Counted from the stretch's first letter, positions 46,150-59,480 are shown. The stretch: DNA of 64,000 nucleotides from Epiperipatus broadwayi (GCA_028023455.1 JAQFVV010006353.1:188001-252000); one strand, 5' to 3'. The notes: generated from the letters alone by a model not told the origin. Numbers and translations: made by a program.

Positions 46150-49100
46150 ACTTTTAGCAATACCACTGCCTAGTGCTTTACCATTATTATTGTGATTGGT
46201 AGTATTTTTTATCACTGCAATAAATCATCCAACATGGTTTAGCCAGACTGTGTGACATATTATTTTCAGGCCATATTTTTACTCTCTTCACTTCCATGGA
46301 AAGCAAGGGGAATCACTAAATAGGTTTGCTAAAACATACTGTCATTATTAGCTGAAATTCCCATCTCATTCAAATCCACTTCCAAACTGACTCATTAGTG
46401 ATTGTACTGTCTCAAGAAAAAATCATAACTAAGGAGTACCAGCCTACTAAGCCTGTCCTGGCCATTACTTATTAATTCTTGAAGGCTTGAGCTAAAAAAA
46501 TAAAAGCAGGGAATTGTTTGCAAATGCTATATATACAATTAAAGGATGAAAATGTGATTGCACAAATGCAACTCCATTGTCACTGTTGGTATATGTCCAC
46601 TAGCATAAGAGGTTCATGACTATCAAGCTCTATAATAATTTAAGTTAAAAAAAAGAAAAGAGAGGAACAGATTAGACTATCAGAAACAGTAATTATAGAA
46701 GTTACCATTTTTGCTGATCACTAGCAGCAAAAAAAAAATAGGAATGTACATTTTCTCTTATAACAGCTCTCTACCAATCAGAAATCTTGTAGATGAGATT
46801 ATGATTCTTTGTAATTTCTTTTGGGTGTAGACTTCTGACCTCTTCAGATTTTTTTGAATTAATAAATCAATATCGTTTCTGTTATCAAAATGATTGCAAA
46901 ACTGACAAAACAGGTAGCTTCAGGAGAAAGAAGGAAAGTTGAAAACCAGCATCACAATCTAAATGAAAACCTTTGGATGAATTAATAATAGTTAAAATGG
47001 ATAGTAAAAATGCATTGTAATGATCTGTTATTACATATTTGACTCTGGATCATTTATCAGTGGTTTTAAAATGAATAGAAATAGCTCTGCTCTATACATT
47101 TAAATAACAGATTTAAATCAATTTGTCCTAAATATATCAACTAATTTAAACTTTGTTCTTCTATTATAGTGATTCAAGAAATCTTTTCGTATAAAATTAT
47201 GGATTTGCAATAAGAAACACCATCTTATTGTAAAAGATTGATCTAATTATGATGGATAAAGGGCAATTCAGTTGTTTATATAACCATGCTTCAGTTACAA
47301 TGCTTTCTTTTTTATATGTACAATAATAAAAAAAAAATGCACCCATATTTTAATATAAGTAATTCCTTATTCATGTAAATTCTACACAGAAAAATATGTA
47401 CTTTCATAAAAAATATCCAAAAAAAAATACACAAATAAAAATAATTTTCTAGTTACAAGAAACTGTGTAAAACATTTTAAGTCTTCTATAATTTAGGTTA
47501 AATCGTAAATCACTTTAGCAGTTTGAACAAAAGGGTGTGTGTGTGTGAAATATCTCTTGAGAATTAATTTTTACATCATTGACCTACAGTTTAAATGTAA
47601 GACAGAACATTCTTTAGCAGAAAACTAACTCTTAAAACATCACTTGATATATTTATCAGACAGATTGATATTTGCAATTCATTTAAATGATTACTTGGGA
47701 GTCAGGTTTGTGGCTTATTATAAGGTTTTTGGCTTGTTCTTTTCTATGAATGAGCTCACAACAGAATATATCTAAATATAATTTATGGATTAAATTTTAT
47801 TTAATTTCTCTGAATAACTGTAAATATTAATGGGCTAAAATGTTAAGAAAGTGGCAAACAATATTCAATTATTTATGAGACGACCAAGACTTCTTCAATA
47901 GATGATTGAAGTATTCTATAGCCTAAGTATCTGAATCTATCCTCTGATAAACAAAGCCCCAACTTTAAATAAACTTTTGAAGTTAATAACTAGATTAACA
48001 AGCTATGTGAATTCCTGGTTGTTTCTTTTTTATGGCTCCTGAGAAAAACTTTCATCATACTTATTGCTAATCACAGTCATTTTACATTATGTTTCAGGAG
48101 TGCATCATTAATGTCTTGTGCCTAGTTGGTGCCTTTATATCCTTCCCTTTTCCCAATAAAAAAAATCACTTTATAAAAATGTATCAGTGAGAAGAAATGA
48201 ATAGTCCATGTACAAATTTACTAACTTAAAAAAAAAAAATATATATATATTAAAAGTAAATGTCAAATTATTAAACATATTTATATTAATTTCTTTTGTG
48301 AAATACCGAAAACATTGAAAATTTAATTTTTTCATGTCAATTTAAAAAATTTAAAAAAAAAAGTACAAGAAAAGAATCAATAACTTACCTTAGATCTATT
48401 CTCAGTTCAAATTTCCTTTTTGTTCTTATTATTATGTTATTACTAATGCACCACACTTTACTGTCCTGTGTCTAATTACAAAAAATTACAACTGATATCT
48501 TTTTGATTAATGATACAATACAGTACATACACTGTAACCACAGAATATAGAATAAAATTAAAAACTGCAGCATATGTTTAGAGCAGACGAGTTTGAACAA
48601 GATTCAAATGTTCACCATCCTGATTATAGTAAACTACTTGTTAGAACTGGGATGAGAATAAATAAGATCTTAAGGAATGATAAGAAATAAGTGATTATAA
48701 ATCTATAAAATACAAATAACATTTAAATTAAAAATGTAATTTATTTTCTCCTTGCCAGTGATTGTTGGCTCTTTTACTAACCCGGTACCTGTGTACATCA
48801 CACACTTTGTACAAATATGTAGCATGCCCCTTCTATTCATATAGGACTAATACAATCAGAAATTACAGATTGATTTGTAATCTATTCAAGAGTTTATATT
48901 AACAATGTTTGTAAAATGCTTGCGTAGTAAAAGCGATCCGATTTTCAGCATTGATAGATGGTTTTGATATAGTAGAGGAATGCATTGATAAAACACCCAA
49001 AAAATTTGAAAATGTATATCTGCAGTGCAGTGATCATTCAGCTTTCCATAAGGTGTCAAAAGAGTACAGAAACCAGATCGAACCTTGTGTGAGAATGGTG

Positions 49101-50900
49101 AGATGAAAGTATCAAACTGTCAAATGGGTGTAGATTCAGATGTTATTTCCAGCTCATTTGAGAAATTTTATTTATGAAATGTATGCAGTGACAGAGGTGG
49201 TTAGACTTTGCGTTAGTGACTATAGCTGTCCTAAGAAACAAAAGCCATTAGGGTAGTCTGATTTTCCAAGTTGGTAGATGTTTGCAATATGGTGGACAGG
49301 AAATAAGAAATGAATCAATAAGAAACAAAAAAAACTGAAAACAAACATATCTTTTATTGTATCAAGTCATTTACTAATTTGAATCCAACTACCATATATC
49401 TATCTTGCCACAAATCACAAATATCCTGGTTATTTAATTCAGAAATTTCATCTGTAGCTATCACTTGACATTATCATATTACAATATTCATATTTGTACA
49501 GCTACAGGTATACAAGTATTCCTATAAAATTTTACAACCATCATCTTAAAGATTAAATTTCAATTATTTAAGACTTTGCATTAACGATTTTATTAATCAA
49601 TCAACAAACAAACATTTATTATTAAATTGCTACTAACCTATGACCTAATCACCATATGCAGAAATTTTATCTGGCAAAAAGATACCTACATATGTGAGCT
49701 TACTTTTTAAAAACGTGACATTTAAGTCCATTACACATATATAAAAATGCATATAGGTTAAAAGATCACTGTATCCAAATTACAGAAGTAATTCAATATC
49801 AATTATTGAGTATCATACGATTTTGCATACTTTAGAAAGTTTATAAAAAAAAATGGGGGGGGGGGGGATTGCTAAAGAAACTTTCTATTAACTAGTTTTT
49901 TAAAATACTGTCGTTCTGAATTAATTTAATTAATATAATAATTAGTTTTTAAGTAAACAACTTAGAGCTAATTTTATTTATACTTCAGGCTAAACACGTT
50001 TAATGCTTTATTATATATATGAAATTGATAATTTCTTCCTTGAGCATGTAAATGTATCGAGGTGTGTAACCAATATCGTTCTTATTTAAACAAGAAATGT
50101 TTAAGCTCTAAAAATAATTTCAGTTTTTAATTTATTAACTATAAAAATAAATAAATGCAGTTTTTAATTTATTAACTATAAAAATAAATAAATGCCAGTA
50201 ACAAATAATTATTATAAGAAATTTTTCTATAAGCTGATTCGATAATAACGGCTTTAAGATTATTTATCCCCGACGAATTATTTAACCTGAAAGCGAGGTT
50301 TATCATGTGGTTAACCATTTCACAGTATAACAAGCAGAATTTTCTATAAATTAATAGACTTTCAGATTATTTACCTTCTATGAATTATTTAAAGCCAAGG
50401 TGAGGTTTATCATATCAGGATATGTCAAATGAAAATTGGATTTCCTTTTTACATATGTAATCTTTTTTAACACCAATTCAGTATTAAAATTTATGTATGT
50501 ATGTTAAGTACCTTCCTAACTGCAGGTTGGGTTCATTTAGTTCCTGAAATACTATAAACAAACAATAATATTTTGACATTGCTTTTTATTCTCTTAATTC
50601 GAACGATTTTAGCATCTTTATATTCAGAGCTTAATGAGTCCTTACAATACCAAGATACAGATTAAAATGGACATAACTGCAACCTTACAATTCAAGTTTT
50701 ACCCACAATTCTAAAGCACCTTAATTGAACTTTTTTTTAAATACTAAATTTTATTATACTTTTGTAATTTTAATAAGAAATTAATCTGACTATTAATTTC
50801 ATACTACTCTTTGACATAAATAATATATTTTTCATACTTATTGCTGTACGTCGATCTACACACATACATGTATATAAGTACACTGAATTTACATATTGGC
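46150..50900. other. AT-rich DNA, no gene seen
   Basis: No recognisable element over 4.7 kb except small repeats: a run of 13 G at 49855-49867, a CA/GT tract at 47536-47549, and a TA tract near 48240. 48930-49270 is less AT-rich (AAAGCGATCCGATTTTCAGC, GAACCTTGTGTGAGAATGGT) but shows no frame. Confidence 0.5.
50121..50194 (+). repeat. Exact 37-base tandem duplication
   Basis: CAGTTTTTAATTTATTAACT followed by ATAAAAATAAATAAATG occurs twice without a gap (50121-50157 and 50158-50194), without a mismatch by eye; a recent slippage or duplication event. Confidence 0.85.
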
Positions 50901-50904
50901 TTAT

Positions 50905-51187
50905 TTCCATCATTTAATATTAGGTAATATCTTTAGAAAAGTTTAACTTTATTTAGTCTCCAATTACATTCAACTATTAATAATAGCACACAGGTTAGTA
51001 TATGCACATTTCGAGTGTATTATTCTCCTCTTCTTCGGGTATTGCTGATGTGACCAGTGACAGTACTAGCATGGGAATTGAACCTGGTCCAACCTGTGTG
51101 CTATTACTAATAGTTGAATGTAATTGAAATATTTAAATAAAGTTACTTTTTATTAAAAAGATATTCAATACCTAATATTAGACGATG
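50905..51187. repeat. Hairpin palindrome, arms of about 100 bases
   Basis: TTTAGTCTCCAATTACATTC and AACTATTAATAATAGCACAC AGGTT (50954-50998) pair with AACCTGTGTGCTATTACTAA TAG...GAATGTAATTG (51089-51130). The outer AATATTAGGTAATATCTTT pairs with AAAGATATTCAATACCTAATATT. The loop of about 85 bases is less AT-rich (CTCCTCTTCTTCGGGTATTG). One arm recurs at 61530-61660. Confidence 0.72.
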
Positions 51188-51189
51188 GA

Positions 51190-52105
51190 AGTAGTCCAAC
51201 ATATAAACCCAATTAAAAGATCATCATCACAAACCCAACATGTATAAGTACATATTGCTGTTAAGCAATAAATAAATCTTTTAATAGATAATTACAAAAA
51301 AGGAAAATAGAATGTTAAATAAATGAGTTGACAGATTATTGCAAAAAGTAAAGGTAATCGTTATATAGTCAATAAATAATCCATAAATAGAATCAATAAT
51401 GATACTGGAATGGATTAATTCCTCCCCCAAATACTAGCTAGAAAAATCTAGGATGCAAGCCAGGCTCCAGAAGACTATAGAAAATGTGGGGATAAAAAGG
51501 TGTCTTATTTATTGGAGATAACCGACCACAGCAGAGCAAAACTGACTAATCACAGATATATAAACTGAAGAGCAGATAAAAGTTCAAATTGACAATGACA
51601 TAAATAGCACATTAACCATCCTCATGAATTTCCATTACTGTAAGTGTAAGTGCAGACTTGAGTACTGATATGGGCCATACTAATTTTTCTGAAATTGTAT
51701 GATTATTTATCGCACCATGTACATATTTATTTACAAGCATTAACATATTATTTCATAGTATTCAGATTTCACATTATTCTATATAAGTATGTATATATTA
51801 GTAATTAAAGCCTTACATTATTTATTAAACATTCATCAATAAAATATAGTCTGACTCATTATTTTATTTGTATCTGGGTATTAATTTATTTATAGTAAAT
51901 ATTGGTATTTAAGTATAATGTGCCATGATATAACAATAAAAATTGGCATGGTCCAAATCACTTACGTGAAAATGAAATCAACTACAAACCGATGCAGTTC
52001 AATAATAATTTAAAGATTGATAACAATAAACTGACATAAAAATGGCTACAAGAAATTTAGTTTTAAACACCAAAATGGCATCACCAACTCCGATTAATAT
52101 AAATG
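51190..52105. other. AT-rich DNA, no gene seen
   Basis: No coding frame or recognised repeat was identified. Confidence 0.5.
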
Positions 52106-52109
52106 TCCA

Positions 52110-53500
52110 ACATTAATAATAATAATAAAAAACAGCCACTTATATAAAAAAGAGAGAAAAAACGACTCTAGAAATGAGTTTTGTGGTAACAGTACAAACC
52201 AATCTGTGAACAAATATATTCCCCTATAGAATATACTGATCCATTTGTTCTGTTTGCTTGATATTTCTTTAACGGAAAACTTTTATTTCTGAAATACTTC
52301 AACCCTATATATAAGTATAGCTCTCCAATGCTTTCTACTTTCTTCCTTATCTACCAATTGAAATAATTGATATTGTGTTATACTGAAGATGGGGTCTACC
52401 TCTTCCATGAATATCATGCTCAAGTTTATCACAAAACACCCTTTTAAGAAATCTCCATTGTTCATTCTTTTTATACGTCCAATCCAATAATGATGTGATT
52501 TTACAATAGTGGACTCAGTAGTATCACTTCCAGCACGCTGAAGAAAATAGATTGGTTTTATGATCTTGTCATTCTATTTTTTAAAAATGTCCATGTTTCA
52601 CTTCCATAAAATAAATTAGGTAAAATGACAGCTTTATATTATTCCCCTTTGATCCTTTGATGTAATAATATATCTTTGAGATTAAAAGTGAAACACCACA
52701 TTGGGATATGTGTTGGACCTCAACATCTTAGTCCAATTTTACAAAACTACCGAGGTATTTAAACTGATTTACATCTTTAAGTTGACAAACATCCAAAATA
52801 AATATTGCTGAGAATTTTCCTTCAGTCACTAGTTGATAAAAAATTTGAATTGAGCATTGATTAATAAACCCAAATCTTTATGATGTTACATTCAAACATT
52901 AAGAATGTTTCTGTATAATTGGAAAAAATATCTCAATCATCAGCACATTGTAAATACAGAATTCAAAAAGTTCTCGTCTTCCCTTTCAATCCATTCAAGT
53001 TTAAAATTCCACTTATCAAATCTGTATCATATCTTGACCTCCGTTTTATTAAGCCCCCTACAAACAATTCCAAAAACTAGTCGTAAACTGAAAACAATGT
53101 TGGATGAGGTACACATCTTTGTTTAACACTAATTTTTATTTCAAATACCCGATTTCCTACCTACAGTAATAGTACTTTCTCTCATTCCATCCTATAGAAG
53201 CTGTATAAATTTTGGTGTAAACTAACCAATTTCAAACCATGTCAAAGACCTGTCCTATTAATTGAATCAAATGCCTTGACCAAAATCAATAAAAGCAGTA
53301 TATGTTTCCTTTGTTCCTGACATTTTTCTTGCATTTGCTTAGCAACAAAAACTATGTCTATAATGCTTCACGATTCTCTAGAATCATAAGTCTCTGGTAA
53401 CCGTTCATCTGTAACAGGAAGCAACCTATTCAACATAATTCTTGAAAGTACATTTCCAAATTTGAATAAAGCGACATCTCCAAATAAACAATGTTTCCAG
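52110..53500 (-). pseudogene. LINE B copy 2, RT and C-terminus, minus strand
   Basis: Minus strand. 3' UTR block at 52110-52250. C-terminal frame 52465-52283 (MNNGDFLKGCFVINLSMIFM ... KHWRAILIYRVEVFQK) ends like LINE B copy 1 (VLKYFRK). Upstream near 53320-53270 is the YTAFID...(K)AFDSIN RT motif with stops and frameshifts. No endonuclease part is left, so the copy is 5'-truncated. Confidence 0.7.
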
Positions 53501-55289
53501 CAAGGCCAACAAAATAGGCATGTTATTATACATGGTCGATCAAAAACTAATGAAAATTGTTAACCTTCTGTCAATCTGACCTATTACAAAACAAGTCATA
53601 TCAAGATGTAATCAATAGGTTATATCATTATTTGAATTGGAAATCATCCAAATATGGAGCCCATCTCTACTCTCAAAGCAGGCACCAAACAGAAAAGTTA
53701 TGTGAATACGATGTGGTATCAAGATTTTTGGCCCAAAAATGTATATTCATATATGTATTAAAGATCATCCTCTCTGAACAACTCCTATAAGGAATATTAG
53801 AAGGTTCATTGTGAAAACAATTACTAGCAATACCCAAACTAATATCCAGCAAAGTAATCACTGAAAGAGTTTCAACCAAAATTGTTGATGAACTATTCCA
53901 GGCTAATATTCACAAAACTATAAAGACAGAAGAATGAAAAAAGATATTGTTGTTGTGGCTATAGGATCCCCAACACACGATGGTATGTGGCAGAAATAGT
54001 ATTGTACAAATAAGATTGAATGACTACCTCGATAAAGCATCCTGTAATCCCTCTCTCCCCCAATGTCAAAACAGATCAAAGCATCTGCTTTCAAAAATAT
54101 TAAGAATTTCATAACTAAAAATCCCAAACAAATTATATTTACTGTGAAAATACTTAAAAGCCAAATGAAAATGGAGATTGACAACGAGACCGGTTTTGTT
54201 GATAATGATTAAAGTTTAGAAGTTATTAATTAAAAATAGTAATAAAACTCATCATTTAAATCAAACTATCCTTAGAGCATAGACATGTGTGGAAATACAA
54301 GGCATAGTGAAAAATGCCCATTAAATTAAATAAAAGGTAAAAATTCTGTCATTATACATGATCCAGTCACCTGGAAGAGAATGGTTTATATATTTGTATA
54401 AAGAAATCTGTGTACTTAAAAAAATTTACTATAGAAAGGAAAATGCATAATAAATTCCTTGTCTGTTTAATTTAGATAAGGGCCAAGAAAATGTATGACA
54501 TCTAGATCAAATTATGTATGGGGGGTCAGCCATTCTAGAAATTAATAACAAAGGGAGAAACTCACACCTGTCGAAACCTTATAATAATCCATCTTGTCAT
54601 GAAAATCACAAAACCAAAGAACAAATATATATTTGTAGAGATTATTGCATAACAAAAAATGCCCTTCAGTTGTGAATGCCTGCAAAATTTTAGGTTATAA
54701 AGAATGATTCACTTTGCAAATTTATATCTAAAGTAGGCTTTCCATCAAATCCTTGTTACTTAAGGTTCAGCAAAAATTTTGATCCTCATGACCAATATAG
54801 GTCTGTTAATCTATCACAGATTACTATTTAAATCATGACAGCTCTAAATATATTTGTCTAAAATAGATCAACTTTTCCAAATCATTCAATATATAATCAA
54901 TGCAATGGCTAACCCAGAAACAGCATTAAGAAAGCCTATTACCAAGGGATATGCAAAAACTATCCACTTCTGGAACAGAAGCAAACATTTCAAAGGGGAT
55001 CTGAGAAACAGGAGCACTCCTGATTTTAGGATCTTATTTCAGAGTGAGTCCATTTGCAATAAAATAAGCATATTTATGAATCCCCCAAAGCCATATAATA
55101 TTGAAAGATTACAAACCTTCCTAGGATTATTTTGATATTTTTTTGAAGGGGAAAGTGTGTATCACATATCCTCTTTATTATTAAAAAAAAAAAACCAACT
55201 AAAAATGGATTTGGGGAAACAAGCAAGAGGAACCTTTCAACAAAATGAAGTCTAAAATTAATGTCTGAGAACTTTCTAAACTATAAATA

Positions 55290-55640
55290 CAGATATTTGG
55301 AGATTATTCTCACTATTGATGCTTCAAAATAATATGTCACTTCACCCATCACAGCAAGCATCCAATCACATTTACATCCTGAAATTTCACAAGGTGCTGA
55401 GACAACCTACAGCCAATTTGACAAAACTAGCTATATTATTCACTGTAAAAAGATTTCACCAGTATCCCTACATTCATCCTTTCAAAATAATTATGGATCA
55501 TGGACCTTTGCTCATAATTATATCACATTTGACCACAATCTTTGACAACATATGCTCTAAAATATTTCAATAGTTAAATATATTAAGAGACTAAGATTTC
55601 AGGATTGAACACTGCAAGATCAATTTATTTCAACATGCCA
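55290..55640 (+). pseudogene. RNase H remnant of the Gypsy fossil
   Basis: TIDASK near 55312, then QPTANLTKLAILFTVKRFHQ and PFKIIMDHGPLLIII, then HANTLYRIPD near 55636-55665. This follows the Gypsy pattern DAS...Y...EKE.LA...(V/G)(K/R)RFH.YL.G..F...TDH.PL...HANALSR(L/I)P. The catalytic TDH Asp is kept as MDH. Confidence 0.78.
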
Positions 55641-55829
55641 ATACATTATACAGAATACCAGATAGGACAGAATCAAAGTATATAGACATTTGTATAAATA
55701 TATATGAATTAAAAAGTAGCATAGCTAATAATAAAACAAATGGTCTAGACTAAACATGATTCAAGTTACCAAACCTTATTGAAATAAATTAAGAAAGGGT
55801 TGGTCAAAATAAGGTCTACAATTTTTCCA

Positions 55830-56430
55830 CCCATTACTGTGAATTTCTTGGGAGCATCTAACCATGAATAAATGCTGAATTCTCATTGACTGCAAGGTTC
55901 TGATTCCATATAAAGACCGAAAAGAAAATTTATACACCAGAACCACCTTGGTATAGTCAGAGTGATTTCTAATCCATGTTATGTATGACGTTCTGGAATT
56001 AACTCAGAATTATGTGTTAAATAATACATGTGTCAGAACATTGCTGACCTCCCACTAAGAATATGCATTATGGCCCATTGAAAAAAATCTATGAAACTGT
56101 GAATATGACTGGTCATTGGATATATATTTCTTACAGATAACTATTCTAAATGAACAGAATATCTATTAAAAATGAAAATCACACTAATGTCTAACAATGG
56201 AATTTGGGTACCACTGATAAATTTCCAAAACTTCTTGATAAATGGAGGAAAAATCATGTTTACATTCCAGTCTATCATTTTGAATTACATGAATTGACCT
56301 ACAGAGGCCTTCAGCATTCAAAATAGTATATAAATAAAACAAAATAGCTATATACAAGATACATTATATACTATATTATTAGACCGATGTGCAATCCCAT
56401 TGCTACTCTCTCAAAAGACAACCACAAACA
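55830..56430 (+). pseudogene. Integrase remnant of the Gypsy fossil
   Basis: IHQNHLGIVRVIS, then SGINSELCVK and MCQNIADLP stand for the H2C2 finger; VIGYIFLTDNYSK, then LMSNNGIWVPLINFQNFLIN give the D...SDNG..F segment of the catalytic core; DRCAIPLLLSQKTTT near the end resembles YR..PH..T. Stops separate these pieces. Confidence 0.7.
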
Positions 56431-56449
56431 TAAAAACAATAATAAGAAA

Positions 56450-57690
56450 TAGGCAATAAAGTCTAGAACATTTAAAATACTTTTATATCTTAACATTTAT
56501 ATTAATTTTTTAAACAAATACTTTGCTTTAGATTTATAGTTTCATATCAGAATAATTAATATATCTGAAATATCACTTTCTGAAATAATATTTGCCATCC
56601 TTATCAATATATTGCAGGATGAATACTTTAATTCAGTTTTCACAATTTTTTGTGTTCCAGCACATTTCCTCATCTCATATTCATCTCAAACATGGAATTT
56701 TTATAGGACTTTAAAAATCACTTAGGATCCAGCTTTAAGATGTCCATTTGTCTAGCAACATGCCCACCCTAACTCCTTTTAAGTCTTTTAATTCATTTTA
56801 TGTATAGTGACGACTCCTTTTTCACTTATGAATTTAGGAACTTTAGACTATTCATTGTTTACACCTCTTGATATTTATCTGTAATAATTTTAGCTTCTCT
56901 TCGGCTCTTCTATTATGCACTTGTCTCTGACTAATCAGTAAGCAAAGGCAAAACTTTTATTTAAAAAAAAAAAACCTTTTATTTTCATGCATAAAATTGG
57001 TTCCAAAACCAATTCTACTGAAGTTTAATTCTATGAGTAATTTCACCAATTACTTTTTTCATTTACATTATCAATGCATGTATAATTAATGATTATTTTT
57101 ACTACCACACTTTTCTTACTTTTTTGATAATCCATTTTATATTAGTCTTTTTTAGTGCCAATCCCAAGATCTCCCATCTTTTATCTGATTTTCTTGTAAC
57201 ACTTCCTGCAGCTCTCAGACATTATTTGTGAAAAATAATATCATTTGCATGATGATACTGTTGTAATCTTTCTTTTTTATTTCCCATATAACAGCAAAAA
57301 ACTACTTTCCCTAAAAGTGCCATAAATATTTTGGAGGGATAGAAAATACTTCCTGAATCGAGGTTAATCACCATAGTGCTGCAAAGTTGCAATTTTGTAA
57401 ATATTACTTAGTATATGATAATATTTTGGATCTAATTTAATATTTTAAAAATATGGATATAAATTAATGCTTTTCATACCATGTTTTATGCTTTAATTTC
57501 AGCTATAAACGTTTTGTACTACAATTAGTTGTTGAGATTGACATTGGAGCATTTATATATGTGTTAATCTATACAGCAATTAGTAATTTTGTGTATTTTT
57601 TCTTACAATTTAATAATATTTATTCCTAATATAAAATCACTTAGCCTGTGTACTTTATATAACACAAAAATTTTCCATATTTGAAAATAA
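56450..57690. other. AT-rich DNA, no gene seen
   Basis: No recognised feature. Some LINE A-like words (for example TTAATTCTATGAGTAATTTC near 57025) are compatible with a very old minus-strand LINE A fragment around 56720-57240, but this is not firm. Confidence 0.4.
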
Positions 57691-57694
57691 CTTA

Positions 57695-57725
57695 GTTTCG
57701 ACTGTAGAGCAGGCTTCCTCAGAAC
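57695..57725 (-). other. Penelope-type hairpin motif, minus strand
   Basis: On the minus strand: TTCTGAGGAAGCCTGCTCTA CAGTCGAAAC. The same pattern as 2219-2250. Confidence 0.5.
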
Positions 57726-58439
57726 TGTAATATATACAATAATTTTAAAAATTCTCTTACAATAAATTATGTAGACCAAACAAATTTTTTTTATATGAAC
57801 TAGAGTGTCATAAATTTTTAATTTCAATTTAAGTGCCAAGAGTTTCTTTTGATACCAATATCTATTGGCAGTTACTTTTACTATGACTTATTATACTATC
57901 TAGAGTCGTGCAATAATTACTTAATTCATCTTCAAACTCAGTAGTTTAGAAAATCAACACAAACAGTTTTTAAAATGCAAACTGAACTAACTCTTAACGT
58001 TTTAACCGCTAATTATATTATTGGTTGTATGAGGTAAAAATCAAATCTTTTAATTGGCCAACTCACAAACTGAAGACAAAGCCTATTGTTAAAACATATT
58101 CGCCTATAATATTAAATTCAACTCAGATACGTTTATAAAAAGTATATTATTAATTTTTCAGGTTATGAAGAGAATGAAGTTCAAAAATAAATTGCTATTT
58201 ATTTATTCTAAAATATTCAATTTCGGCAACATAAAAGCTATAATATAAACAAAAAGATAGACTTTTACGTTATAGAAAAGTAAATATTTCTTTTTACTAC
58301 ATCTTCAATATTTTTACTAAAATCTTCAATATTTTTCGAAAATAATTTTGTTTTTTTATTATTCTATCTGAAAATAATTTTTAATTTCCATAAATATAAT
58401 TTTATAATACTTAAAATTGGATTCGAAATGAAAATCTCA

Positions 58440-58740
58440 GCGTTTTTCTTTATTTTCTTTGATCAGGCGGTTTCTTTGTTCTTTCCAGCCAATCAGAATG
58501 TCTTTTTCGGCTGAGAGCTTGCTAAGAACCAATCACAAATAATGTTCTTTCTTTGTTTAGGTTTAAATGCGTTTTTTTTTTTTACTTGTAAAATAAGTTG
58601 GAAGAGGTCACCATCTTACAGAACTTTTAAAAACCTCTTCAAAACGTATCGAACAAATTTTTTACCATAAGAATCGGCTGAGTTAGAGTGACGTCAGATG
58701 TCTACGAGGAGCCTCGTAAAAAACAGTCTTTTGGTTTTAA
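58440..58740. other. Less AT-rich single-copy-looking stretch
   Basis: CAGCCAATCAGAATG (near 58487) and GAACCAATCACAAAT (near 58525) are CCAAT-type words 38 bases apart, and GTGACGTCAG near 58689 is a CRE-like word. These are promoter-type words in vertebrates and insects alike, but no gene follows; the element that follows is family D. Confidence 0.3.
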
Positions 58741-58744
58741 TCAA

Positions 58745-59480
58745 TATTTCTGTAATCCAATTTTCACTACACCACTCTCACACAAGGGAGGGACTGGTTT
58801 CTATCCGTTTCTAACACCTTGTGCAGTGGTGTAATTATAAACACATGACCAAAGACATGCAAAAAAGATATATAATGCCCATTTCATGCTGAACCAGCAC
58901 TAATCATTTTTGGCTCAGATCTCAATCTCTTATACATATCTTTATCATCATCATCAACCATTAACAATCCACTGCAGAATGAAGGTCTCTCCAAGTTTAA
59001 TCCATCTTCTCCAATCTTTAGCTTCTCTTCTCCACATCGGCACCTGCATACTTTCTTATTTCATCCATCCATCTCACATGTGGTCTCTTTCTGGGTCTTT
59101 TATTATCATTGTTAAGTATATATAGATAACCAATTACTAGCTTAATTGATAAGTATGAAACTTTATTGCCAGAGTAATTTTAATACAAACCACTTAATGA
59201 ACATATATTAACAAATTTTTATTAGCCATTCATTAAACTAGAGATTATCCACTTAATACTATTTCTGTAGTGTAATTTTCAACTGTAGTAATTGGCTATC
59301 TATATATACTGAACAATGATAAAAATGTAAGAGATTGTGATTTGGTTCAGCAGAAAATATGCTTGGGAATCATACATCTTTAGTAATGTTTATGATTACA
59401 CCTCCTTCACAAGGTATTAAAGCAGGTAGAAACCAGTTCCTACTTTACGAGTGGTCTCTAGGCTAATGAATGATTATTGA
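58745..59480. repeat. Palindromic repeat family D, copy 2, split by LINE A
   Basis: CCAATTTTCACTACACCACT, GGAGGGACTGGTTTCTATCC, CATTTCATGCTGAACCAGCA; then a LINE A tail (58945-59110); then TATATATAGATAACCAATTA, TTATTAGCCATTCATTAAAC and TAGAGATTATCCACTTAATA; then a second set on the opposite strand (AGAGATTGTGATTTGGTTCA, GGTAGAAACCAGTTCCTACT). The copy shows that the family is itself palindromic. Confidence 0.62.
58945..59110 (-). mobile_element. LINE A 3' end (copy A7) inside family D
   Basis: The plus strand shows ATCATCATCATCAACCATTA, CAATCCACTGCAGAATGAAG and CTCACATGTGGTCTCTTTCT, the complement of 13852-14010. It is 5'-truncated to about 165 bases. The flanks CTTTATCAT (left) and CTTTTATTATCAT (right) suggest a target duplication. 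Confidence 0.72.

Larger units (their letters stand above)
42630..46150 (-). pseudogene. LINE B copy 1 (endonuclease and RT), minus strand
   Basis: Read on the minus strand from about 46150. The endonuclease shows RTALVAKE, then a shifted TALSETHLSEE (about 46035-45990), INERPMVFKLN (near 45860) and LGDFNAYVGTNGHL (near 45730-45690). RT remnants include CKNGKVASPDEISGEVLKY (near 44360-44300), AFIDLIKAFDSVNRTSL (near 44040-43980) and later the C-terminal MNNRRLSK...GREELQLDMVLKYFRK (about 43330-43130). The 3' UTR-like block at 42630-42780 resembles 52110-52250 and the tandem units at 20636. Stops and shifts are frequent. The C-terminal end is tandemly duplicated and carries a SINE. Confidence 0.72.
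53550..56450 (+). pseudogene. Gypsy-type gag-pol fossil
   Basis: A worn Gypsy-type internal region with all domains in order: gag (53600-53900; KCIF...LSEQLL-stop-GILEGS), a CCHC knuckle with frameshift (53950-53995), protease near 54130-54200 (KSQMKMEIDNETG in place of MEIDTG), RT remnants (54440-55130, ending RLQTFLGLF), RNase H (55290-55640) and integrase (55880-56420). Many stops and shifts are present. No LTR pair was recognised at its ends; LINE B copy 2 adjoins it on the left. It is of a different lineage or age than the element at 36.3 kb, since the gag stretches differ. Confidence 0.72.
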
